5,589 nt of DNA from Clostridia bacterium (lineage in GTDB: Bacteria; Bacillota_A; Clostridia; Oscillospirales; CAG-272). The notes below the pieces were generated by a model that saw only the letters and a list, made by a program, of their open reading frames with translations, made no database searches and was not told the DNA's origin. The position numbers and the translations under genes are program-made. Of the stretch, positions 1 to 5,318 are shown piece by piece (positions within the stretch are counted from its first letter, which is position 1; the number at the start of each line of letters is the position of its first letter). The stretch lies in the NCBI GenBank assembly GCA_017546745.1, contig JAFYRZ010000198.1, positions 1 through 5,589 of the forward strand, written 5' to 3'.

Positions 1-206
1 ATACCGATTCTATCTATTCCTTCGACGGTGAAAAGACCGAGATCGTTATCTCGGGCTATCATACCGGAAAATATACCTATAACGGAATTTTCTATATTGA
101 TAATAATTCCGATGGAGAGTATACTCATAAGGTAGACGAGGTCGTTGGCTGGAGAGCCTGCAACATCAATGAAATTATTCCTTACGTTATAAGCAAGATC
201 GTATAA
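1..206 (+). CDS. C-terminal fragment of an unrecognised protein
   Basis: The frame that begins at position 3 is open from the window edge to TAA at 204-206 and gives 67 residues. The start lies outside the window. The fragment is rich in Tyr, Ile, Asn and Asp, contains the stretch SGYHTGKYTYNGIFYIDNN, and ends NEIIPYVISKIV. It has one Cys, no obvious transmembrane segment and no motif I can assign to a family. A strong intrinsic terminator begins eight bases after the stop, which supports this being the real 3' end of a gene and separates it from the operon that follows. The alternating polar and aromatic residues would suit a beta-rich domain, but that is only an impression. The function is unknown. 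Confidence 0.7.
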   Translation, partial: TDSIYSFDGEKTEIVISGYHTGKYTYNGIFYIDNNSDGEYTHKVDEVVGWRACNINEIIPYVISKIV

Positions 207-212
207 ATCACC

Positions 213-243
213 TCCCACCGCAGACCTCTGCGGTGGGATTTTT
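213..243 (+). terminator. Rho-independent terminator after the first gene
   Basis: CCCACCGCAG (214-223) pairs perfectly with CTGCGGTGGG (228-237) around the loop ACCT, and T213-A238 adds an eleventh pair. A run of five T (239-243) follows directly. A GC-rich stem plus a T tract is the standard intrinsic terminator form, and it sits just past the stop codon at 204-206. Confidence 0.93.
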
Positions 244-256
244 AATATTCAATCTA

Positions 257-285
257 TTGACAAACAGCAGGATTTTTGTTAAAAT
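257..285 (+). promoter_or_regulatory. Sigma-A promoter of the yqeG operon
   Basis: A perfect -35 box TTGACA (257-262) is followed by a 17-bp spacer and the -10 box TAAAAT (280-285). Transcription would start near 292 and leave a leader of about 20 nt before ATG 313. The promoter begins only 14 bases after the T tract of the preceding terminator, so this is a clean transcription-unit boundary. Confidence 0.85.
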
Positions 286-312
286 ATTATAAGTAAATAT
301 AAAGAGGCTGAT

Positions 313-822
313 ATGCTTAAATTAACACCTGATTACTATTTCAATAAATTCAGTGATGCGAGTGTCGATTTTCTCCTATCCATCGGAGTCAAGGGTGTTC
401 TTATGGACGTTGATAATACACTTGAGCCTTATGAAAATCCGGTGCCGGGCGAAGACGTTTTGGCGTGGATTAGCTCGCTTAAGGCGGCGGGCATCGGCTG
501 TGCTATCGTATCGAATAATAACGGCGAAAGAATAAAACTTTTTAACTCTGAGCTTTCTTTGCCTGCTTATTATAAGGCTAAAAAGCCTTTTTCTAAAAAT
601 CTTAAGCGCGCACTAAGGGATATTTCGGTTAAAAAGGAAGAAGCAATTTTTATTGGAGATCAGATCTTCACCGACGTCCTTGCGGCAAGATTTTCTGGAA
701 TCCGCGCTATCCTCGTTCCTCCGATAAAGGATAAGACCGATCTCTTCACGCGCTTTAAAAGGCTTCTTGAGCGACCTGTATTAAAACGTTACAATAAATT
801 ACATAAAAATAAGGAAGAATAA
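313..822 (+). CDS. yqeG: YqeG-family HAD-type (class IIIA) phosphatase
   Basis: This is a 169-residue soluble HAD-superfamily hydrolase. All four HAD motifs are visible. Motif I is D32-V-D34-N-T36, with the nucleophile Asp and the general acid Asp. Motif II is the Ser of IVSNNN (S67). Motif III is the Lys of the AKKP segment (K90/K91). Motif IV is GDQ-x3-TD (D116 and D121), which binds Mg2+. The length and the DVDNTL...SNNN...KKPF...GDQIFTD pattern match the YqeG family; the physiological substrate is not settled as far as I know. ATG 313 has AAAGAGG at 301-307, five bases upstream. It is the first gene of a compact operon and its stop lies one base before the next start. A generic phosphatase role by superfamily is secure; anything more specific would be inference. 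Confidence 0.9.
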   Translation: MLKLTPDYYFNKFSDASVDFLLSIGVKGVLMDVDNTLEPYENPVPGEDVLAWISSLKAAGIGCAIVSNNNGERIKLFNSELSLPAYYKAKKPFSKNLKRALRDISVKKEEAIFIGDQIFTDVLAARFSGIRAILVPPIKDKTDLFTRFKRLLERPVLKRYNKLHKNKEE

Positions 823-823
823 T

Positions 824-1669
824 ATGTCAGCATTTTTTGGCCCGGGCGGAAATAGCCAGGCTTTTTATAACGCAGGCTTTAAGTCTACAGTTGATGCTCC
901 GCGCTTCGTTCGCGAGATAGGACTTAACGCTTATGAATACGAGGCGGGTAACGGTATTGCGGCAAGCCTTGAGACGCTTTATAAAATAGGTAAGGCGGCA
1001 AAGGAGCAGGGAATTAAGATGTCCTTTCACACACCTTACTTTATATCCCTTTCCGGTGTTGAGGAGGAGAAGAGGCTTAAGAGCATAAAGTATATTGCAG
1101 ACAGCCTTGATGCAGCCTTTGCGCTCGGAGCTAACACTATCGTTGTTCATACCGGCTCTGCGGCAAAAATCTCGCGAGAGGAGGCTATGCGCCTTTGCGC
1201 GGATACTCTTTCAAGAACTTTAAGCTCGGTCGATACGCGCGGTATAAAGATCGGACTTGAAACTATGGGTAAAAAGAATCAGCTCGGAACGCTCGATGAG
1301 GTTCTTGAGCTCGTTAAAATGTCGGACGAGCTTGTTCCGGTAATTGATTTTGGGCATCTGAACGCACGCGAGTGCGGTGGGGTTTTTAATTCTGCCGACG
1401 ATTATCGTCGCGTTTTTGAAAAAATTGCAAGTGCAAAGGGCGATGAGGTGGCTAAAAATCTGCACTGTCATTTTTCTATGATCGAGTGGACTGCGGCCGG
1501 AGAAAAAAAGCATCTTACCTTTGAGGCAAGAGAATACGGACCTCTTTTTGAGCCGCTTGCCGAGGCGATGGTAAGGGACGGCCTTACCCCCACGATAATA
1601 TGCGAGTCCGCAGGAACGCAGTCGGATGACGCGCTTTATATGAAACGAGCTTACGAGGCTCTACTTTAA
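824..1669 (+). CDS. Endonuclease IV-like TIM-barrel metalloprotein (AP-endonuclease family 2)
   Basis: This 281-residue protein starts with the endonuclease IV-like FGPGG and spaces its histidines and acids like E. coli Nfo. Candidate metal ligands are H69 (SFHTPY), H109 (VVHTGS), E146 (GLETMG), D175 and H178 (IDFGHLNAR), H214/H216 (LHCHFS), H230 (GEKKHL) and E261 (ICES). These would form the trinuclear zinc site that cuts DNA 5' of abasic sites in Nfo. The Asp that precedes the penultimate His in Nfo (DxH) is Lys here, with E227 next to it, so this is a divergent subfamily. I recall similar GExxH versions in archaeal and clostridial homologues, but cannot check. A sugar isomerase or epimerase-like role is the main alternative. 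It starts one base after yqeG with AAGGAAG at 811-817, so it is almost certainly co-transcribed. Confidence 0.8.
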   Translation: MSAFFGPGGNSQAFYNAGFKSTVDAPRFVREIGLNAYEYEAGNGIAASLETLYKIGKAAKEQGIKMSFHTPYFISLSGVEEEKRLKSIKYIADSLDAAFALGANTIVVHTGSAAKISREEAMRLCADTLSRTLSSVDTRGIKIGLETMGKKNQLGTLDEVLELVKMSDELVPVIDFGHLNARECGGVFNSADDYRRVFEKIASAKGDEVAKNLHCHFSMIEWTAAGEKKHLTFEAREYGPLFEPLAEAMVRDGLTPTIICESAGTQSDDALYMKRAYEALL

Positions 1670-1686
1670 TTTTACGAGGTGAAAAA

Positions 1687-2751
1687 ATGAATTCTCTTAA
1701 TAATCTTCGCGAACGATTTGACGAGCTTTCCATAGATGCTCTTTTGGTATACGACGAGCTTAACATAAGATATCTTTGCGGCTTCTCCTTTACCGACGGT
1801 CTTTTACTTATTACAAGAAAAAGAGCGCTTCTTCTTACCGATTTCAGATACCTTGAGATGGCGGAGAAGAACGCTTATTCCGATTTTGAGGTTATTGCTT
1901 CTCCCGACAGAACGAATATTATTCTTTCCGCACTTAAGGACGAGAACGTAAAGGCGATCGGCTTTGAGGGCAGAGCTGTTTCCTACGCACGCTACCACGC
2001 GCTTACCGAGATCTATAAGGATTATAAGCTCGCTGACATCGGCGGTGTTATTGAAAGCCTTCGCGAGGTGAAGACCGAGCAGGAGCTTTCCTACATGGCT
2101 AAGGCACAGGAAATAACCGATAAGGCGTTTTCCGAGCTTCTTGGCGTTCTTACCCCTGATATGACCGAGATTGAGGTTGCCGCAGAGCTTGAATACCGTA
2201 TGAGAAGGCTTGGCAGCGAGGGAGTTGCATTCGATACCATAGCGGTTTCGGGCGCTTCGTCTGCGCTTCCTCACGGCACTCCCTCCTCCGATAAACTTAA
2301 GCCCGGCTTCCTTACGATGGATTTCGGTGCAAGCTATAACGGATATCTTTCGGATATGACAAGAACCGTCGTTATCGGTAAGGCAGACGAGGATATTAAG
2401 CGCGTTTACAATACCGTTCTTGCGGCACAGAGGGCGGCGCTTGATTTTCTTCGCGCGGGTGTTGTTTGCGCTGACGCTGACAAGGTTGCAAGAGATATTA
2501 TCGACGCGGTTTATCCTAATACCTTCGGTCACTCTCTCGGTCACTCGGTAGGTCTTTTCGTTCACGAGGAGCCGAGACTTGCCGCAAAGGTAACCGATAG
2601 AATTCTAAGAGTTAACGAGGTCGTTACGGTTGAGCCGGGTATCTATCTTTACGGCAAATACGGCTGTAGAATAGAGGATATGGTCGCGATTGAGAAGGAC
2701 GGAGTACGTAATTTCACTAAATCTACAAAGGATTTGATCGAAATCTATTGA
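1687..2751 (+). CDS. pepP: Xaa-Pro aminopeptidase (M24B, cytoplasmic)
   Basis: This 354-residue, two-domain protein has an N-terminal creatinase-like domain (about 1-125) and a C-terminal pita-bread metallopeptidase domain (about 130-354). The five metal ligands of family M24 are all present: D212 and D223 (MDFGASYNGYLSD), H286 (in GHSLGHSVG), E316 (VEPGIY) and E330 (CRIED). The supporting histidines H282 and H293 (FVHEEP) are also kept. It should remove the N-terminal residue from peptides with proline in second position, using two Mn2+ or similar ions. No signal peptide is seen. GAGGTG at 1676-1681 lies five bases before ATG, and the gene starts 17 bases after the upstream stop. A pepP-type gene directly before efp is a known Firmicutes arrangement (B. 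subtilis yqhT/papA-efp). The symbol is by family; papA or yqhT would fit equally. Confidence 0.93.
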   Translation: MNSLNNLRERFDELSIDALLVYDELNIRYLCGFSFTDGLLLITRKRALLLTDFRYLEMAEKNAYSDFEVIASPDRTNIILSALKDENVKAIGFEGRAVSYARYHALTEIYKDYKLADIGGVIESLREVKTEQELSYMAKAQEITDKAFSELLGVLTPDMTEIEVAAELEYRMRRLGSEGVAFDTIAVSGASSALPHGTPSSDKLKPGFLTMDFGASYNGYLSDMTRTVVIGKADEDIKRVYNTVLAAQRAALDFLRAGVVCADADKVARDIIDAVYPNTFGHSLGHSVGLFVHEEPRLAAKVTDRILRVNEVVTVEPGIYLYGKYGCRIEDMVAIEKDGVRNFTKSTKDLIEIY

Positions 2752-2766
2752 TTTTTTTAAAAAAAT
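2751..2766. repeat. Perfect A/T palindrome at the pepP stop codon
   Basis: ATTTTTTTAAAAAAAT is a perfect 16-base inverted repeat, and its first base is the last base of the pepP TGA. It has no GC stem, so it is a poor intrinsic terminator. Its A tract sits just upstream of the efp -35 box and may work as part of an UP element. No other terminator is visible between pepP and efp. Confidence 0.5.
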
Positions 2767-2778
2767 ATAAATTAGTAC

Positions 2779-2807
2779 TTGAAAAATTTGTAATTATATA
2801 GTATAAT
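2779..2807 (+). promoter_or_regulatory. Sigma-A promoter of efp with UP-like A tract
   Basis: TTGAAA (2779-2784), a 17-bp spacer and a perfect TATAAT (2802-2807) predict a start near 2814. The A/T-rich block 2755-2775, including seven consecutive A, occupies the usual UP-element position upstream of the -35 box. This suggests efp is transcribed strongly on its own, whether or not the pepP operon reads through. Confidence 0.85.
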
Positions 2808-2813
2808 ATTCCT

Positions 2814-2902
2814 GTAAATTATGGGCTTTTTGGATAAAGCCCTTCTATCGGTGACCGTTGGCGGGTCGGCCGATAAAAATTCAAGCCAAGAAAGTAAGAA
2901 AC
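2814..2902 (+). promoter_or_regulatory. Structured 5' leader of efp
   Basis: The predicted leader is about 89 nt. Hairpin 1 pairs GGGCTTT (2823-2829) with AAAGCCC (2836-2842) around a six-base loop. Hairpin 2 pairs TATCGG (2846-2851) with CCGATA (2870-2875), and GACC (2853-2856) with GGTC (2864-2867), around the loop GTTGGCG; U2852 can wobble-pair with a G opposite, which leaves one bulged base. The remaining 27 bases before ATG 2903 are A-rich and unpaired. I do not recognise a named riboswitch or protein-binding leader. Two GC-containing hairpins in an otherwise A/T-rich intergenic region suggest a regulatory or mRNA-stabilising role, but this is inference. Confidence 0.5.
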
Positions 2903-3460
2903 ATGTTAACAGCAGGTGATTTCAAAAATGGCGTTACCTTCGAGATGGAGGGTAAGGTATATCAGGTTATCGAGTTCCAGCACGTTAAGCCCGGTAAGGG
3001 TGCTGCGTTCGTTAGAACCAAGTACAGAGACGTTGTAACCGGCGCAATTCGTGAGGCTTCCTTTAACCCCACCGCAAAGTTTGAGAACGCAGTTATCGAG
3101 CGTAAGGATCTTGAGTATCTTTACAACGATGGTGAGCTTTACTACTTCATGGATCAGGAGACCTATGAGCAGACTCCCCTTAACTCCGACAAGCTTGGCG
3201 ACAACTTTAAGTTCGTTAAGGAGAACACCGTTTGCCGTATCTCTTCGTGGAAGGGTAACGTTTTCTCGGTTGAGCCTCCTACGTTCGTAACTCTCGCAGT
3301 TACCGAGACCGAGCCCGGCGTTCGTGGCGATACCGCTACCAACGTTACTAAGGCTGCTACTCTTGAGACCGGTGCGGTTATCAAGGTTCCGATCTTCATT
3401 AACGAGGGCGACCTTCTCAGAATCGATACCAGAACCGGCGAGTATCTTGAGCGCGCATAA
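2903..3460 (+). CDS. efp: Translation elongation factor P
   Basis: From ATG 2903 the product is 185 residues, the normal EF-P length. It starts [10 protein letters not shown], as clostridial EF-Ps do, and has the three-barrel layout with the tip loop H27-V-K-P-G-K32-GAAF. K32 is where many bacteria attach a modification. The C-terminal signature ([20 protein letters not shown]) is intact. EF-P binds the ribosome between the P and E sites and helps form bonds in proline runs. The reading frame is also open upstream to TTG 2858, but that 15-residue extension ([15 protein letters not shown]) lies inside leader hairpin 2 and has no family counterpart, so I reject it. Only a weak purine stretch (AAGAAAG, 2888-2894) precedes ATG, unlike every other gene here. 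No modification enzyme (EpmA/B, EarP, YmfI) is in view. Confidence 0.96.
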   Translation: MLTAGDFKNGVTFEMEGKVYQVIEFQHVKPGKGAAFVRTKYRDVVTGAIREASFNPTAKFENAVIERKDLEYLYNDGELYYFMDQETYEQTPLNSDKLGDNFKFVKENTVCRISSWKGNVFSVEPPTFVTLAVTETEPGVRGDTATNVTKAATLETGAVIKVPIFINEGDLLRIDTRTGEYLERA

Positions 3461-3470
3461 TTTTAAACTT

Positions 3471-3507
3471 ATTGACTGCTGCAGCCGTTGTTGCGGCGGT
3501 CAATTTT
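3471..3507 (+). terminator. Long-hairpin terminator after efp
   Basis: ATTGACTGCTGCAGC (3471-3485) pairs with GTTGCGGCGGTCAAT (3490-3504) as a continuous 15-bp stem with three G-U pairs and the four-base loop CGTT. The run TTTT (3504-3507) overlaps the stem base and is followed by AATTATT. The T tail is short, so some read-through into the next gene is likely; the next gene has no clear promoter of its own. Confidence 0.8.
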
Positions 3508-3536
3508 AATTATTAAAATAAAAAGGGAGAAAAACA

Positions 3537-3989
3537 ATGGGTATTACCGAAAACGCAGCATATCTTAACGGTCTTTTTGACGGCTTTGAGCTTGACATGA
3601 CCTCTAAGGAGAACAAGATCATTAAGGGGCTTCTTGAGCTTGTTTCGGATATGGCAGATAAGATTAAGGCACTTGAGGATGATAATAAGGAGCTTCACGA
3701 GTATGTTGAGGAGCTTGATCACGACCTCGGTGAAATTGAGGAGGAGATCTATCTTTGCGATGACGACTGCGATTGCGACTGTGATGATTGTGATTGCGAT
3801 TGTGACGATTACAGCGACCTTAACGACGATGAGGAGTTCGATTTCGATGATGACGAGGAGTTTTACGAGGTAGAATGCCCCCATTGCGGAGAGAAGATCT
3901 GCTTTGGTGAGGAGCTTACCGTAGAAACTCTCGTTTGCCCCGCCTGCGGAGAGCGTATCGACACCGTAGATGAAATTACCGAGGATTAA
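3537..3989 (+). CDS. Acidic CD1247-type protein with zinc ribbon and Cys/Asp repeat
   Basis: This 150-residue, strongly acidic protein has three parts. Residues 1-72 are a helical, probably coiled-coil region (NAAYLNGLFDGFELD, then LLELVSDMADKIKALEDD). It resembles the small clostridial proteins annotated as CD1247 N-terminal domain proteins, which often follow efp; that match is from memory. Residues 74-91 hold seven Cys alternating with Asp, including two perfect copies of CDCDCDD (78-84 and 85-91). Residues 112-142 form a probable zinc ribbon: C114-PH-C117 and C134-PA-C137, with an extra C122. No signal peptide or membrane segment is seen. AGGGAG at 3524-3529 lies seven bases before ATG. 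The next gene starts 17 bases after the stop. The function is unknown; the cysteines make metal binding likely, and a structural or adaptor role is possible. Confidence 0.85.
   Translation: MGITENAAYLNGLFDGFELDMTSKENKIIKGLLELVSDMADKIKALEDDNKELHEYVEELDHDLGEIEEEIYLCDDDCDCDCDDCDCDCDDYSDLNDDEEFDFDDDEEFYEVECPHCGEKICFGEELTVETLVCPACGERIDTVDEITED
3768..3809 (+). repeat. Tandem 21-bp repeat coding CDCDCDD twice
   Basis: Two adjacent 21-bp units (3768-3788 and 3789-3809) each encode CDCDCDD. They differ at three of 21 positions, all third codon positions that leave the protein unchanged (TGC/TGT, GAC/GAT, GAT/GAC). The block is in frame within the acidic zinc-ribbon gene. One further Cys (C74) lies just upstream, separated by three Asp. 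Confidence 0.9.
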
Positions 3990-4006
3990 TCCGAAAGAGG
4001 TTTATT

Positions 4007-5167
4007 ATGGATAAGTTTGTTGTTGAAAGCAACCGCGCGTGGATAGACGCGACCTGGGAAAAGATCGACAAGAAGATGTCGCGCATGGCTGTTAAGAGCC
4101 GCGATATCATCCCTTATACCACCGTTGACGGAAAGCATAACGATATGGTTAAGAAGGACCTTTCCTTCTGGACTAACGGCTTTTACGGCGGCGCTATGTG
4201 GATCCTTTATCTTATGACCAAGAACGAGGAATACAAGGCTTGCGCTATTCGTCAGCAGGAGCTTGTTGAGGGAGCGTTTAATCTTTACGGAGAAATCCAC
4301 CACGACGTTGGATTTATGTTCCACCTTACCTGTGGCGCGAATTACAGAATTACCGGCGACCCCGCTTCCCGTATCAAGAATCTTTATGCGGCAAGCTTCC
4401 TTTCCTCCCGTTATAATATAGACGGAAAGTTTATCACCGCATGGAATGTTAACGAGGTTGACGGTCCTGTTGCAAAATGGTCTATTATCGACTGCCTTAT
4501 GAATATCCCGCTTCTTTATTGGGCAAGCAAGGAAACTAAGGTCGACAGATTTAAGAGAGTAGCTATGTCCCATGCTGATATGGCTATCCGCGATCACATA
4601 AGACCTGACGGCAGCGTAAATCATATCGTCGAGCATACGCTTGACTGTGAGGGTGTTGTTAAGGTACATGCCGGACAGGGCTATGCACCCGAGTCCTGCT
4701 GGTCTCGCGGTCTTGCATGGGCTGTTTACGGCTCTGTTCTTTCCTATATCCATACCGGAAAGCAAGAGTACCTTGACGCAGCGAAGAGAGCTGCCAACTT
4801 CTTTATTACAAACGCAGCTGTGACCGGCTACAAGACGGTCGTTGACTTTATGGCGCCCAAGGAGCCCGTATATTACGACAGCACTGCAGGCGTTATTACC
4901 GCAAGCGGACTTCTTGAGATAGCGAAGTACGTAAGCGAGAGCGAGGCGCGTATGTATACTGAGGCGGCGATTAACCTTCTTCGTGCGACAGATGAGCATT
5001 TTGCCGATTACTCCGAGAATGAGGATGCGCTCGTGCTTATGGGCAGCGAGAGATATCCCACCAAGGAAAGCTATATGAAGACCGTACATATTCCCATCGT
5101 ATACGGTGATTACTACTATATCGAGGCTATTGCAAAGCTTAAGGGCCTTGATTTCCTTATGTGGTAA
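4007..5167 (+). CDS. Unsaturated glucuronyl hydrolase (GH88 family)
   Basis: This 386-residue protein has the (alpha/alpha)6-barrel pattern of unsaturated glucuronyl hydrolases. Recognisable landmarks are the WTNGFYGGAMW segment (55-65), HHDVGFMF with D100 (equivalent to D88 of the Bacillus enzyme), WSIID with D162 (equivalent to catalytic D149) and the SRGLAWAVYG motif near 230. The family removes the unsaturated uronic acid that polysaccharide lyases leave at oligosaccharide ends, by hydrating its C4-C5 double bond. The length is normal for the family. With no signal peptide, it should act in the cytoplasm on imported disaccharides from hyaluronan, chondroitin, heparin or related glycans; the exact substrate cannot be read here. 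GH105 is the main alternative. AAAGAGG (3994-4000) precedes ATG by six bases, 17 bases after the previous stop. No lyase, sulfatase or transporter gene is in view. Confidence 0.87.
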   Translation: MDKFVVESNRAWIDATWEKIDKKMSRMAVKSRDIIPYTTVDGKHNDMVKKDLSFWTNGFYGGAMWILYLMTKNEEYKACAIRQQELVEGAFNLYGEIHHDVGFMFHLTCGANYRITGDPASRIKNLYAASFLSSRYNIDGKFITAWNVNEVDGPVAKWSIIDCLMNIPLLYWASKETKVDRFKRVAMSHADMAIRDHIRPDGSVNHIVEHTLDCEGVVKVHAGQGYAPESCWSRGLAWAVYGSVLSYIHTGKQEYLDAAKRAANFFITNAAVTGYKTVVDFMAPKEPVYYDSTAGVITASGLLEIAKYVSESEARMYTEAAINLLRATDEHFADYSENEDALVLMGSERYPTKESYMKTVHIPIVYGDYYYIEAIAKLKGLDFLMW

Positions 5168-5205
5168 ATTTTTTCAAAAAAACGAAAAATATTTCACAAA
5201 AGCTC

Positions 5206-5234
5206 TTGACATTTAAAGTTTTTTAAGTTATAAT
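5206..5234 (+). promoter_or_regulatory. Consensus sigma-A promoter of rplU
   Basis: A perfect TTGACA (5206-5211), a 17-bp spacer and a perfect TATAAT (5229-5234) predict a start near 5241. Upstream A tracts at 5176-5182 and 5185-5189 are placed like an UP element. This is the strongest promoter in the window and suits a ribosomal-protein operon. No convincing GC-stem terminator separates it from the GH88 stop at 5167, so some read-through from upstream is possible. Confidence 0.93.
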
Positions 5235-5240
5235 ATTATG

Positions 5241-5318
5241 ACGCTTATTGATAGGCTCGGAAAGTGTGGCAACACACGCCTATGATAGCGATTTTACACG
5301 AAAGTGAGGTGCTTTTTC
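5241..5318 (+). ncRNA. L21-type leader RNA (ribosomal protein autoregulation)
   Basis: Almost the whole predicted leader folds as one extended hairpin. CGCT (5242-5245) pairs with AGCG (5287-5290). ATAGGC (5251-5256) pairs with GCCTAT (5278-5283). A seven-base one-sided bulge (TCGGAAA, 5257-5263) leads to GTGTG (5264-5268) paired with CACAC (5273-5277) under a GCAA (GNRA) tetraloop. Position and shape agree with the L21 leader known upstream of rplU in Firmicutes (Rfam L21_leader), thought to mediate feedback by the ribosomal protein. A small CAC-GAAA-GTG hairpin (5297-5306) abuts the ribosome binding site GAGGTG (5306-5311). Assignment to the named family is from position and general form and was not scored against a covariance model. 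Confidence 0.75.

Noticed and set aside
1804..2565. 253-codon open frame on the - strand opposite pepP
   Set aside because: Same codon-bias effect; the sense frame has all five M24 metal ligands, so it is the real gene.
2858..2902. TTG start that would extend EF-P by 15 residues
   Set aside because: The extension lies within a leader hairpin, has no Shine-Dalgarno site, and precedes the canonical [10 protein letters not shown] start; an in-frame TGA sits just upstream at 2852-2854.
3513..3884. Antisense Ile/Val-rich frame that looks like a membrane protein
   Set aside because: The hydrophobic pattern is the reverse complement of Asp/Glu codons (GAT to ATC, GAC to GTC, GAG to CTC) in the acidic protein, not a real membrane gene.
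3986..5089. 367-codon open frame on the - strand opposite the GH88 gene
   Set aside because: It is a shadow frame: the sense gene uses CTT for Leu and avoids TTA, CTA and TCA, which keeps the antisense frame free of stops. The product has no recognisable domain and no ribosome binding site was evident.
5168..5205. Possible terminator after the GH88 gene (ATTTTTTC with GAAAAAT)
   Set aside because: The stem would be almost all A-U with a poor loop and no proper T tail; A tracts upstream of the rplU promoter explain it better.
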